Origin: Accumulibacter sp.
GTDB taxonomy: Bacteria > Pseudomonadota > Gammaproteobacteria > Burkholderiales > Rhodocyclaceae
Assembly (NCBI RefSeq): GCF_016789985.1
Contig: NZ_JAEUOL010000290.1
Location: 1-34,186 of the forward strand
Direction: 5' to 3'
DNA: 34,186 nucleotides
Shown: positions 11,582 to 22,875 of the stretch, in pieces
Position numbering within the stretch: the first letter of the stretch is position 1
Layout of the letters: each line of letters starts with the position of its first letter
Made by a program: the position numbers and the translations under genes
Notes under the pieces: generated by a model
Database searches by the model: none
The model's input: only the letters and a program-made list of their open reading frames with translations
What the model was told of the DNA's origin: nothing

Positions 11582-12241
11582 ATGAAGAAACTCGCACATG
11601 ATGACTATCTGGCGCTGCGTGCCGGCGCAGTGGTGCTTGAAGCCGACGGATTTGGCGACAAGGTGTTGCGCCTGGCCGATGGAACGATGTGCAAGCTGTT
11701 TCGCCGCAAGCGCCTGCTGTCATCGGCCGCGTGGTATCCCTATGCGCAACGTTTCGCCGACAATGCGGCGACTTTGGCTCAGCGGGGTATTCCCGTGCCC
11801 GGGATCATCGATGTCCTGCGCATCCCTTCCATCGAGCGCGACGCGGTGCACTACCGCCCGCTCGTTGGGTGGACGCTACGCGAAATGCGCCGTGCCGGGA
11901 TAGCGGCCGATGTCGAGCAAGGGCTGAAAGTAGCCTTTACCCGGTTTGTCATCCTTCTGCACGAGAAGGGGGTGTATTTTCGTTCATTGCACTTGGGGAA
12001 CGTGGTGTACACGCCGGATGGTCGCTTCGGTCTGATCGATATCTCCGACGCGCGGTTCCGTCCGCAGCGTCTCGGCAAGAACCTGCGGCAGCGCAATCTT
12101 CGCCTGCTTACGGGCATCGCCGACGAAGCGGACTGGATCGATGCGGCAGCCGTGATCAACGCCTGGCGTGCTCCACCGCCACCGGAGATCGATCAGTCGA
12201 CTAGCGAAGACTGGTCGGCGGGAGCGGGAAGGCATGTCTGA
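11582..12241 (+). CDS. Lipopolysaccharide-kinase (WaaP/Kdo)-like protein, 'toluene tolerance' type
   Basis: This 219-residue soluble protein has a compact protein-kinase fold of the LPS core kinase (WaaP/KdkA) group. The pattern resembles proteins labelled 'toluene tolerance' in pseudomonads. Seen are GDKVLRLADGTMCKLFRRKR (beta-strand lysine region), the catalytic-loop-like YFRSLHLGNVVY (about 130-141) and the metal-binding LIDISD. In the loop, the place where active kinases have the catalytic Asp (as in D-L-H-x-x-N) is occupied by Ser, while the Asn is kept. GAGGAGG lies 13 bases before ATG 11582. Substrate is unknown; a role in envelope glycolipid phosphorylation is inferred from the family only. 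Confidence 0.7.
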   Translation: MKKLAHDDYLALRAGAVVLEADGFGDKVLRLADGTMCKLFRRKRLLSSAAWYPYAQRFADNAATLAQRGIPVPGIIDVLRIPSIERDAVHYRPLVGWTLREMRRAGIAADVEQGLKVAFTRFVILLHEKGVYFRSLHLGNVVYTPDGRFGLIDISDARFRPQRLGKNLRQRNLRLLTGIADEADWIDAAAVINAWRAPPPPEIDQSTSEDWSAGAGRHV

Positions 12242-12331
12242 TCTTCGCGCAGCGGGCTCGCCAGCGCGCAACGACCAGCGGCGGAAGCAGGGTATCTGGC
12301 CCTGCCCCAGCCTTGCCGAATCGCCATCCGC

Positions 12332-12360
12332 TTTACAAGGATCATCCCCAACCCTATAAT
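12332..12360 (+). promoter_or_regulatory. Strong sigma-70 promoter of the tRNA pair
   Basis: TTTACA (12332-12337), a 17-base spacer and a perfect TATAAT (12355-12360) place the transcription start near 12367, nine bases before tRNA-Ala. It is the closest match to consensus in the window. Confidence 0.85.
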
Positions 12361-12375
12361 CTGCGCTTCTTTCGA

Positions 12376-12451
<76 letters not shown>

Positions 12452-12476
12452 GCAAATCGAAAGATCACTCATCCGG

Positions 12477-12552
12477 GTCCCCATCGTCTAGAGGCCCAGG
12501 ACACTACCCTTTCACGGTAGGTACCGGGGTTCGAATCCCCGTGGGGACGCCA
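12477..12552 (+). tRNA. tRNA-Glu (anticodon TTC)
   Basis: The 76-base cloverleaf is complete with encoded CCA. The acceptor arms GTCCCCA/TGGGGAC pair perfectly. The anticodon stem CTACC/GGTAG has loop CTTTCAC with anticodon TTC. The T arm is CGGGG-TTCGAAT-CCCCG. It lies 25 bases after tRNA-Ala and is presumably cotranscribed with it. It is also the tRNA that supplies glutamate for haem synthesis by the C5 route (compare hemB downstream). Confidence 0.96.
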
Positions 12553-12771
12553 GGAATCCGGTCATCTGTCCCGGTTGTTACTGAGCCGAGGAAACCCTGC
12601 CGTTCAGTGGCGTACTTCACGCAACGTGTCCGCACCCCTCGCTGGCGCCGCGCCAGCCGACGGAGACAACAAGCAATTCTCCCGGCTCCCGGCCGGCCTC
12701 GTTTGTTACCGTACGGTGCTGCGAACCTTCTTGCTAAAGGTCGACAATTCCAGTAAGTTGGCCAGCCATGT
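12553..12771. other. Spacer between tRNA-Glu and the TPP riboswitch
   Basis: The stretch shows no gene. A 7-bp palindrome with arms GCTGGCG/CGCCAGC and loop CCG is at 12641-12657, without a T-run. A weak promoter-like TTGCTA-17-TAAGTT is at about 12731-12759. The thiC promoter must lie here, but I cannot place it firmly. Confidence 0.35.
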
Positions 12772-14881
<2,110 letters not shown>

Positions 14882-14979
14882 GCATGGGTGCTCCGGAGGC
14901 GTGCTCCTCGCGGGCCGGCAGCGGATCTGACAGCGAACCGGCCGTTGGCACTCGCCACGGACCCATTCGCCAGATTGGC

Positions 14980-15720
14980 TCAGCGGGCGTAGAGGCAGGC
15001 GGCAATCCCCGTCGCGATCGCATCGGCCATGCGCCACTGGTTTTCCGGGTCGAGCAGAGCCAGTTCCTCTGCCCGGTGTTTGATCACACCGGCTTCGAAA
15101 AGTACGGCCGGAAGTGTCGTGCGGTAGAGCACCACCAGCTTGTCGTAGTAGTACACGGCATTGCTCGCATCGGCCGGCTGACGAGGTATTCCGGCCAGCG
15201 GATTGGCGTGATGCATGGCGGGCACGAAGCCGGCTCGACGCAAGCGGCTACCGATTGCCGAAGCACAGCGCAGGCTGGTGGTCAGGTCGGGGTTGTCACG
15301 CGAAACGAAAAGGGAAAAACCGCTGTAACGATCGCTGTAGGTCTGGATGGTGCCGTCCCAGTCCCATTCCTGCAACAGATCGGCGTGTACCGAATCGTGA
15401 TGGACAGCAATGAAGAAATCCGACCCGGTGGCCTGCTGCGGACGAGCGACCAGGCTTTCGATCAAACCGTCCAGGTTGACCGGGCGTACCCGAAGCCCGC
15501 GCTCGGCGAGCTGACCGATCAACTGGCGGGCCAACACCAGGTTGAAGTCGAACTCGTGCGCACCGCGGGCGCTGGTGGCTCCATGAGCGGCGAGTGTGTG
15601 CCCGACGTCAACCGATACCTCGACCGCGTGTAGTCCGCTGTGCGACACCAGGAGGCCGAGGGTGAAGACTGCCCAGGGCGGCGGGCGTCGGGCACAGGTT
15701 GCGGTGCGTCGTGCAGGCAA
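14980..15720 (-). CDS. N-acetylmuramoyl-L-alanine amidase (Amidase_3 family)
   Basis: A zinc amidase of this family cleaves the amide bond between MurNAc and the stem peptide in the periplasm. The N-terminus is basic and then hydrophobic (PPPWAVFTLGLLVSHSGLHA), a plausible signal peptide of about 32 residues. Zinc-ligand candidates are His in VDVGH, Glu in GAHEFDFN and the first His of VHHDS. The catalytic Glu would be in VLFEAGVI. The start is TTG 15720, supported by AAGGA eight bases upstream. It follows the DUF1840 gene with essentially no gap. A single catalytic domain without an AMIN or SPOR domain suggests a non-AmiC-type enzyme. Confidence 0.85.
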   Translation of the reverse strand: MPARRTATCARRPPPWAVFTLGLLVSHSGLHAVEVSVDVGHTLAAHGATSARGAHEFDFNLVLARQLIGQLAERGLRVRPVNLDGLIESLVARPQQATGSDFFIAVHHDSVHADLLQEWDWDGTIQTYSDRYSGFSLFVSRDNPDLTTSLRCASAIGSRLRRAGFVPAMHHANPLAGIPRQPADASNAVYYYDKLVVLYRTTLPAVLFEAGVIKHRAEELALLDPENQWRMADAIATGIAACLYAR

Positions 15721-15721
15721 G

Positions 15722-16063
15722 CTAGAAGTCCTTGGTTGCCTCCCAGAGAACGAAACCCTCCTCCTTGCGGGTCCACTCCAGCAACTCGATCAAGGGATAG
15801 GCGCGCTGACCCAGACCGACTCGGTTGGCCTCGTCTTCGTCATCCCGACCACCGTGGGTTTCTGTGTCCGCCTTGTTGCTGGCTGAAGAACTCTTGCCGT
15901 CGGTGGCGGCGATGCGCAGTCGACTGATTGCTTCGGGCAACTGCTCGGTGGTGATTACGCCGCGCGCGCTGCAATCCTTGCCGATGGCCTCGAGCAGTTG
16001 TCGCGCGACGGGTGCAAACATCATGATCTGACCGGAAGTGCTCGAAATGAATTTGACTAACAT
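15722..16063 (-). CDS. DUF1840 family protein
   Basis: This 113-residue soluble protein belongs to the uncharacterised DUF1840 family common in betaproteobacteria. The family opening MLVKFISSTSGQIMMFAPVA is followed by ARQLLEAIGK and ARGVITTEQLPEAISRL. A charged, low-complexity middle (about 60-85) leads to the conserved QRAYPLIELLEWTRKEEGFVLWE end. I choose ATG 16063, preceded by GGAGA at good spacing, over the ATG five codons upstream. It is coupled to the amidase gene; function is unknown. Confidence 0.85.
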   Translation of the reverse strand: MLVKFISSTSGQIMMFAPVARQLLEAIGKDCSARGVITTEQLPEAISRLRIAATDGKSSSASNKADTETHGGRDDEDEANRVGLGQRAYPLIELLEWTRKEEGFVLWEATKDF

Positions 16064-16253
16064 TGCTACCGTCTCCATGGACTTTGGGCGGCCCTATTGT
16101 TGCAGGTGACAGATCGGACAACAATAGTCGCCGAGCACTTGCTCGTGTCCCCTGTATTGCGTGAAACCCGAATCCAGTCACCCGCTGCTTGTACAGTCGT
16201 CGGCAGGGATGACGGCAGGTTTGGGGTCGTTCGTTGAGAAAGGCGGTTTGCTG

Positions 16254-16994
16254 GTGATCGAACTTGAACGCTTGCTGCAGTCTCAGGGCTTCGGTAGTCG
16301 GGCCGAGTGCCGGGCCCTGATTGCCAGAGGTCGGGTGACGGTCGACGGCAGCTTTTGCGATGATCCGTCGGCCTGTTTTTCACCGGAGGGCCTCTCGTTT
16401 ACGGTCGATGGCGTGCTCTGGCCGTATCGCCGTCTGGCTTACCTGGCGTTGAACAAGCCGGCGGGCTACGAGTGTTCCCATCGCCCGGGACAGCATGCCA
16501 GTATATACATATTGTTGCCGTCACCGCTGGTAAAACGCGGCGTCCAGGCGGTGGGCCGCCTCGACCAGGACGCCACCGGATTACTGCTGTTCACCGACGA
16601 TGGCGCATTCATCCACGCTTACACCTCACCCCGCAAACTGGTGCCGAAGGTCTACGAAGTGGTGACCCGGCATCTGGTCGACGATGCGCAGGTGGCGGCC
16701 CTGCTGGGCGGGCTCGAACTGCACCGGGAAACCAAACCGGTCGCTGCGGTCGCCTGTTGCCGCTTGAGCGAAAGGCGCCTGCGCCTCACACTCACTCTGG
16801 GGAAATACCATCTGGTCAAACGAATGGTGGCGGCAGCCGGTAACCGCGTCGAATCGCTACATCGTCTGGCGATTGGCGGATTCATACTTCCGCCGGCACT
16901 GGCACCCGGCGCATGGATGTGGCTCGCAGAGTCCGATCTCGACCTCCTGGCGCGACGTGTACCGGATTCTTCGGACAAGAACTGGCCGGCTTGA
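16254..16994 (+). CDS. rsuA: 16S rRNA pseudouridine(516) synthase (RsuA/RluB/E/F family)
   Basis: This enzyme isomerises a specific uridine in rRNA; RsuA acts at U516 of 16S rRNA. An N-terminal S4-like RNA-binding domain (LERLLQSQGFGSRAECRALI, RVTVDG) precedes the catalytic domain. There YLALNKPAGYECS and the catalytic-Asp motif VGRLDQDATGLLLFTDDG are clear, followed by KVYEVV and a KYHLVKRMVAAAGNRVESLHR block. I choose GTG 16254 with AAGGCGG upstream, giving 246 residues; GTG 16161 would add 31 residues with no family match. The subgroup (RsuA rather than RluE/F) is judged by length and the KPAGYECS style. Confidence 0.85.
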   Translation: MIELERLLQSQGFGSRAECRALIARGRVTVDGSFCDDPSACFSPEGLSFTVDGVLWPYRRLAYLALNKPAGYECSHRPGQHASIYILLPSPLVKRGVQAVGRLDQDATGLLLFTDDGAFIHAYTSPRKLVPKVYEVVTRHLVDDAQVAALLGGLELHRETKPVAAVACCRLSERRLRLTLTLGKYHLVKRMVAAAGNRVESLHRLAIGGFILPPALAPGAWMWLAESDLDLLARRVPDSSDKNWPA

Positions 16995-17010
16995 GCGGGA
17001 GATCATTGCG

Positions 17011-17922
17011 ATGACATTGACCGAGTTGCGCTATATCGTAGCCTTGGCACGCGAGAGGCACTTCGGACACGCAGCGGAGAAATGCCACGTCAGTCAGCCG
17101 ACCCTCTCGGTGGCCCTGAAGAAGGTCGAGCAACGCTACGGCGTCACGCTTTTCGAACGTTCGTCGGCAGACGTACGCCTGACGATGATTGGCGAACAGA
17201 TAGCGGCCCAGGCCGAACGGGTTCTCGACCAAGCGGGCAGGCTGCGCGAGATCCTGGTGCAGGGCAAGGATCCACTGCACGGGCCGCTGCGCCTGGGCGC
17301 CATCTATACGATCGCCCCTTATCTGCTGCCGCGCCTGATTCCGGCCCTGCACGCTCGCGCGCCGCGCATGCCGCTTTACTTGCATGAGAACTTCACGGTT
17401 AACCTGGCCGCACAATTGCGACGTGGCGACCTCGATGTAATCGTCGTCGCTCTGCCGTTCGCGGAGCCGGGTGTCGTATCACGTGTCGTATATGAAGAGC
17501 CGTTCTGCGTGGTCATGCCGAAGGGGCATCCACTGGCGCATGAAAGCTCGATCGATCCCGCCCGGGTGGCGGCAGAGAACCTGCTCCTGCTGGGCAATGG
17601 CAACTGCTTCCGCGACCAGGTGGTGCAGGCTTGTCCGCAGCTCTCGGCCCCCGGAGGTACAGCCGGGGCACTCGAAGGAAGTTCCCTGGAAACGGTGCGC
17701 TACATGGTGGCCAGTGGCGCCGGAATTTCCGTCGTTCCCGCGTCGGCTGCTGCGTCGTGGCCACAGGAGGACGCGCTGCTTGCTTTTCGCCATTTCAGTG
17801 CCCCGGCACCGCTACGCAGGGTGGTCCTGGCCTGGCGAGCGACTTTTCCCCGACCACAGGCGATCGACGTGCTGCGGGCGGCAATTCTCGATGCGCCGCC
17901 ACCCGGGGTCGCCATCGGGTGA
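17011..17922 (+). CDS. oxyR: Hydrogen peroxide-inducible activator OxyR (LysR family)
   Basis: OxyR senses peroxide through a reversible disulfide and activates antioxidant genes. The N-terminal winged helix reads MTLTELRYIVALARERHFGHAAEKCHVSQPTLSVALKKVE. The redox segment CFRDQVVQAC places Cys at 199 and 208, exactly the E. coli OxyR positions, which separates it from other LysR proteins. The 303-residue length is typical. ATG 17011 is preceded by GGGAGA. It lies 16 bases after rsuA on the same strand and is probably cotranscribed. No katG/ahpC target is nearby. Confidence 0.93.
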   Translation: MTLTELRYIVALARERHFGHAAEKCHVSQPTLSVALKKVEQRYGVTLFERSSADVRLTMIGEQIAAQAERVLDQAGRLREILVQGKDPLHGPLRLGAIYTIAPYLLPRLIPALHARAPRMPLYLHENFTVNLAAQLRRGDLDVIVVALPFAEPGVVSRVVYEEPFCVVMPKGHPLAHESSIDPARVAAENLLLLGNGNCFRDQVVQACPQLSAPGGTAGALEGSSLETVRYMVASGAGISVVPASAAASWPQEDALLAFRHFSAPAPLRRVVLAWRATFPRPQAIDVLRAAILDAPPPGVAIG

Positions 17923-18098
17923 GAAGGTCTGCCGCTCCTGTTCGCGGGAATGGTCATTCAGGGTTGCCCAAGCTGGCGTAGAGCGATTCTTTCAGGATAC
18001 GCACTCCGCCGCGACGTACTGTGGTGTCGGGCCCGGGGCTTGCACTGTCGGCAAGACGATGGGAAACTGCCTGTTCCCCAAACAATTCGGAGAAACGC

Positions 18099-18920
18099 AT
18101 GAACGCTCAGGATATCTCGCGCTGGCAGGAAATGGTGCTGCAATACGGTTCGGAACTGGGCATCAAGGTTCTGGCGGCAGTCGCCTTCTGGGTGATTGGT
18201 CGCTGGCTGATCGGTCAGGTGGGCCACATGGTCCAGAGCGCTCTCGGACGGCAGAAGGTCGACGCCACGGTGATGCGCTACCTTGGCACCGTGATCAATG
18301 TCACCCTGAACATCCTGCTGGTGGTTGGCATTCTTGGTTACTTCGGCATTCAGACCACCACTTTCGCTGCTCTCTTCGCTGCGGCAGGTGTTGCCATCGG
18401 ACTGGCCTGGTCGGGGCTGCTCGCCAACTTCGCTGGTGGCGTCTTTCTGATCATCCTGCGGCCAATCAAGGTTGGGGATTTTGTTAGCGTTGGTGGCATT
18501 ATCGGCACGGTCAAGGAGGTCGGTCTGTTCAGTTCAGCGATTGTCACGCCGGACAATGTGTTGACCCTGGTGGGCAACAACAAGATTTTTGGCGACACCA
18601 TCCAGAACTTCTCGACCAACCCCTATCGCCGGGTGGACCTCAAGGCCCAGTTGTCCGGCGCTGCCGACCATGCGGCGGCAATGGCACTGCTCAAGGAAAA
18701 GATCTCCGCCATTCCGAACGTGATGGCCGATCCGCCGGTCGATGTCGAGATTCTCGAGTTCAACCTGGTCGGTCCGGTGCTCGCCGTGCGTCCCTATTGT
18801 CACACCGACCACTACTGGCAGGTTTATTTTGCGACCAATCGGACCATTCTCGAATCGTTGTCAGCCGCCGGTTTCCCGGCTCCGATGCCGGCGCAGGTGG
18901 TATTCGTCAATCAGAAGTAG
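18099..18920 (+). CDS. mscS: Small-conductance mechanosensitive channel (MscS family)
   Basis: MscS-type channels open under membrane tension to release solutes on hypo-osmotic shock. The 273-residue length and layout match the short E. coli MscS form. There are three N-terminal transmembrane helices, with TM3 rich in Gly/Ala (TTTFAALFAAAGVAIGLAWSG, then LLANFAGGVFLIILRPIKVGD). The beta domain (FVSVGGIIGTVKEVGLFSSAIVTPDN) and the cytoplasmic cage follow. ATG 18099 has GGAGA at ideal spacing. The transcription unit appears separate from oxyR, which ends 176 bases earlier. Confidence 0.95.
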   Translation: MNAQDISRWQEMVLQYGSELGIKVLAAVAFWVIGRWLIGQVGHMVQSALGRQKVDATVMRYLGTVINVTLNILLVVGILGYFGIQTTTFAALFAAAGVAIGLAWSGLLANFAGGVFLIILRPIKVGDFVSVGGIIGTVKEVGLFSSAIVTPDNVLTLVGNNKIFGDTIQNFSTNPYRRVDLKAQLSGAADHAAAMALLKEKISAIPNVMADPPVDVEILEFNLVGPVLAVRPYCHTDHYWQVYFATNRTILESLSAAGFPAPMPAQVVFVNQK

Positions 18921-18968
18921 GCGGCACGCAACGCAACAGACGGATCACCGGAAGCTGCGCCGTGCCGC
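18921..18968 (+). repeat. Inverted repeat after mscS
   Basis: GCGGCACG at 18921-18928 and CGTGCCGC at 18961-18968 form an exact 8-bp stem with a 32-base loop directly after the mscS stop. There is no T-run, so it is not a classical intrinsic terminator; it may stabilise the 3' end. Confidence 0.35.
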
Positions 18969-19041
18969 GTTGTGCTTGCCGCCAGATACCTGCTTGATGA
19001 CCCGGGCGGGCATTTTTCGCGCATGCCGGCGGGGCTAGTCG

Positions 19042-20202
19042 GTGGCTCCCAAGTTCCTACCCGGCAACCGCCTGACGCTGCTCAACAGTGGAGCGGAGTA
19101 CTTTCCGGCGTTGATCCGGGCTATCAGTGCGGCTCGGCACGTCGTCCATCTGGAGAGCTACATCTTCGAGGATGATGACACTGGTCGGGCCGTTGCCGAC
19201 GCCATGGAGAAGGCGGCCCGGCGCGGCGTGACGGTGCGGCTCCTGGTTGATGGCTTCGGCGCCCGTGACTTTCCGCAACTCCTGCAACCGCGTCTCGTTG
19301 CAGCGGGTGTCCAGGCGATGGTGTACCGGCCCGACATAGCGCGTTTTCAGTTGCGCCGTCATCGCCTGCGGCGCTTGCACCGCAAGCTGGCAATGATCGA
19401 TGGTCAGGTCGCCTTCGTTGGTGGAATCAATGTCATCGACGATCTCAATGCTCCCTACCAGATGTCACCGCGCTACGATTATGCAGTGCGCATCGAAGGT
19501 CCGCTGCTCGCGCCGATCCAGCAGGCACTGTACCGGTTGTGGGAGATCGTTCTGTGGGCCAAGCTCAACCGGCGCTATCGCTTGCCCGTGCATTCCCCGG
19601 CTGTCGCCGAAGCACGCGGCGAGCAGACGGCCGCTTTTCTGGTGCGCGACAACATTCGTCATCGGCGGGATATCGAACGGGCCTATCTCGACGCCATCGC
19701 CAGCGCGCAGGACGAAATCATTCTGGCCAATGCCTACTTTCTGCCTGGTCGTCGTTTTCGCCGAGTGCTTCGCCAGGCCGCGAGACGGGGCGTACGGGTG
19801 ACCATCCTGTTGCAGGGACGGGTGGAATACCGCCTGCTGCACTACGCGACACAGGCGCTTTACGGCCAATTGCTGGCCGCCGGGATACGCATCTTCGAAT
19901 ATCAGAGCAGCTTCCTGCACGCCAAGGTGGCGGTGATCGATCGCCGCTGGGCAACGGTGGGCTCGTCGAACATCGATCCCTTCAGTCTTCTGCTTGCCCG
20001 TGAGGCCAACATCGTTGTCCTGGATGTCGGCTTCGCCGAAAATTTGTGGCACAGCCTTGGTCAGGCAATGGACGAGGACGCCCTCGAACTGCCGGCGGAT
20101 AGCTGGCATCGCTTGCCGTGGCGCTCGCGCTTCCTGCGCTGGGCCAGTTACAATCTGGTGCGCATGCTGATCGGTATTACCGGTTACGGCGGCAAGCGCT
20201 GA
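19042..20202 (+). CDS. clsB: Cardiolipin synthase, ClsB type (phospholipase D family)
   Basis: This enzyme makes cardiolipin from phosphatidylglycerol (and, for ClsB, other phospholipid donors) at the inner membrane. Two HKD motifs are visible: H113-x-K115-x4-D120 (HRKLAMID) and H293-x-K295-x4-D300 (HAKVAVID), the second followed by GSSNIDPFS. There are no N-terminal transmembrane helices, and the length (386) is shorter than ClsA (about 480), pointing to the ClsB subgroup. The start is GTG 19042. Its 3' end overlaps the convergent gluQ by 19 bases. Confidence 0.88.
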   Translation: MAPKFLPGNRLTLLNSGAEYFPALIRAISAARHVVHLESYIFEDDDTGRAVADAMEKAARRGVTVRLLVDGFGARDFPQLLQPRLVAAGVQAMVYRPDIARFQLRRHRLRRLHRKLAMIDGQVAFVGGINVIDDLNAPYQMSPRYDYAVRIEGPLLAPIQQALYRLWEIVLWAKLNRRYRLPVHSPAVAEARGEQTAAFLVRDNIRHRRDIERAYLDAIASAQDEIILANAYFLPGRRFRRVLRQAARRGVRVTILLQGRVEYRLLHYATQALYGQLLAAGIRIFEYQSSFLHAKVAVIDRRWATVGSSNIDPFSLLLAREANIVVLDVGFAENLWHSLGQAMDEDALELPADSWHRLPWRSRFLRWASYNLVRMLIGITGYGGKR

Positions 20203-21131
20203 TCCGGGAAGGTGGCGGCTCGCGCCGGAACACGCTCTATGGACCAGACAGAAATCGCCCAGCGCCAGAACTCGGCCACTGATGCGACGCGCATCTCTGC
20301 GGGTACCGCATGGCCGAGAAACTCCAGCGCCGTAGCCAGCAGGCGGCTGTTCGCGCCGGGATGGACCGGCTCGGCACCGGTCTGCTTGGAAAGCTTTTCT
20401 CCTTGCGCATTGGTGACCACCGGCAGGTGGCCGTAGTCGGGAATCGACACTCCCAGGCGTCGCGCCAGCCAGATCTGACGTGGTGTGGAGTCAAGCAGGT
20501 CGACCCCGCGCACTACGGTGCTGATACCTTGCGCAGCATCGTCCACCACCACCGCCAGTTGGTAGGCGAACTCACCGTCGGCGCGGAGCAGAACAAAGTC
20601 GCCGACCGCCTCGGCGAGATTCTGTCCAATCATCCCCTGAATGCGATCCGCGAAGCAAACTTCTGCCGCCGGGACGCGCATTCGCCAAGCACGTGCGGCC
20701 CGCCCCGCGGGCAGACCCGTGCGGCATGTTCCGGGGTAGAGCAGCCCACCGTCCACCGCACGTCGCGCTGTACAGGCACGGATTTCCCGTCTCGAGCAGG
20801 CACAGGGGTAGACGTCACCGCCGGCCTGCAGGCGCTGCAGTGCGGCATGGTATACATCCTGCCGTTGGCTCTGAACCAGCACCTCACCGTCCCATTCAAA
20901 GGCGAATGCCTCCAGCGTCCGCAGGATCTGGTCCGCTGCGCCTGGCTGCGTTCTTTGCCGGTCGACGTCTTCGATGCGCAGCAGCCACTCACCGCCATGA
21001 GCGCGCGCATCAAGATAGCTGCCGAGCGCAGCGACCAGCGAACCGAAGTGCAGCGGACCGGTCGGCGACGGCGCGAAGCGACCGCGATAGGCAGTGCCGG
21101 TGCCGTGACCAGATGGTTTCGATCCGTTCAT
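20184..21131 (-). CDS. gluQ: Glutamyl-Q tRNA(Asp) synthetase
   Basis: GluQ attaches glutamate to the queuosine base at position 34 of tRNA-Asp. It is a paralogue of the GluRS catalytic domain without the anticodon-binding part, which fits its 315-residue length. The nucleotide-binding opening RGRFAPSPTGPLHFGSLVAALGSY, the zinc-site cysteines in YPCACSRREI with YPGTCR, and the KMSKS-like GEKLSKQTG are all present. ATG 21131 is chosen. The frame stays open far upstream across argB, but that part is antisense shadow. It diverges from argB. Confidence 0.93.
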   Translation of the reverse strand: MNGSKPSGHGTGTAYRGRFAPSPTGPLHFGSLVAALGSYLDARAHGGEWLLRIEDVDRQRTQPGAADQILRTLEAFAFEWDGEVLVQSQRQDVYHAALQRLQAGGDVYPCACSRREIRACTARRAVDGGLLYPGTCRTGLPAGRAARAWRMRVPAAEVCFADRIQGMIGQNLAEAVGDFVLLRADGEFAYQLAVVVDDAAQGISTVVRGVDLLDSTPRQIWLARRLGVSIPDYGHLPVVTNAQGEKLSKQTGAEPVHPGANSRLLATALEFLGHAVPAEMRVASVAEFWRWAISVWSIERVPARAATFPDQRLPP

Positions 21132-21201
21132 TGACTTGTCCCCCCGGCAAGCCTGGGGCGGCTGCCGTGTACAACCCCGGCTGTGTGCCAGCCACGCCGC
21201 C

Positions 21202-22145
<944 letters not shown>

Positions 22146-22158
22146 GCCGGAGCCGGTC

Positions 22159-22863
22159 CTGAAAGCCGCGTCCCCGGTCTGGCTTTTTGACCTCGACAAT
22201 ACGCTGCACAACGCGATACCGCACATCTTTCCGCACATCAATCGGTCGATGGTTGCCTACATTCGGGCGGAGCTCGGCGTTGATGTGGACGAGGCGACCC
22301 GCCTGCGGCAGGAGTACTGGCAGCGTTACGGTGCGACCCTGCTTGGCATGATGCGTCACCATGGCACCGACCCGCATCACTTCCTCTGGCATACTCACCG
22401 GTTTCCCGATCTCAAGCGGATGCTGGTTTTCGAGCGTGGCCTGCGCGCCATGCTGCGGAAATTGCCGGGACGCAAGATTGTTTTCTCGAACGCGCCGCTG
22501 CACTACAGCGAAGCGGTTCTCGAAGCGGTCGGGATCAGGCACTGTTTCAACACGCTGTATTCAGTGGAGCGACTTCGTTTTCAGCCGAAACCGGCGGCAG
22601 GCGGCTTCCGTTACCTGTTGCGCCGCGAGCGTCTGCAGGCAGCGGCCTGCATCATGGTCGAGGATTCGCTGGCCAACCTGCAGACAGCGAAGCGGCTGGG
22701 AATGAGAACGGTATGGATCAGTCGTAGTACGCGGCAACCATCGTGGATAGACCAGCGACTGGTATCCGTTCGGGAACTGCTCCGTACCCTGGGGCGTTTC
22801 CCGGCATCGGAATATCTTTCCCGACCTGCAACGGCTGCGGTAAAGTCCCGACACAGGAGCTGA
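22159..22863 (+). CDS. Pyrimidine 5'-nucleotidase-like HAD hydrolase with a proposed CTG start
   Basis: This HAD-superfamily protein resembles the Sdt1/pyrimidine 5'-nucleotidase group often found after argB in betaproteobacteria. Motif I WLFDLDNTLHNA is encoded at 22180-22215, before the first in-frame ATG (22249), and so must be translated. The frame upstream is closed by TGA at 22129-22131, and no ATG, GTG or TTG lies between. CTG 22159 is preceded by GGAG with six bases between, giving 234 residues. Other motifs are VFSNAPLHYSEAVLEAVG (II), FQPKP (III) and IMVEDSLANLQTAKRLGM (IV). Starting at 22249 would remove the catalytic aspartates. Confidence 0.85.
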   Translation: MKAASPVWLFDLDNTLHNAIPHIFPHINRSMVAYIRAELGVDVDEATRLRQEYWQRYGATLLGMMRHHGTDPHHFLWHTHRFPDLKRMLVFERGLRAMLRKLPGRKIVFSNAPLHYSEAVLEAVGIRHCFNTLYSVERLRFQPKPAAGGFRYLLRRERLQAAACIMVEDSLANLQTAKRLGMRTVWISRSTRQPSWIDQRLVSVRELLRTLGRFPASEYLSRPATAAVKSRHRS

Positions 22864-22875
22864 AGGCCGGCCATC

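Noticed and set aside
12641-12657. GC-rich palindrome after tRNA-Glu as a terminator
   Set aside because: The 7-bp stem has no T-run, and it sits 89 bases after the tRNA; evidence is insufficient.
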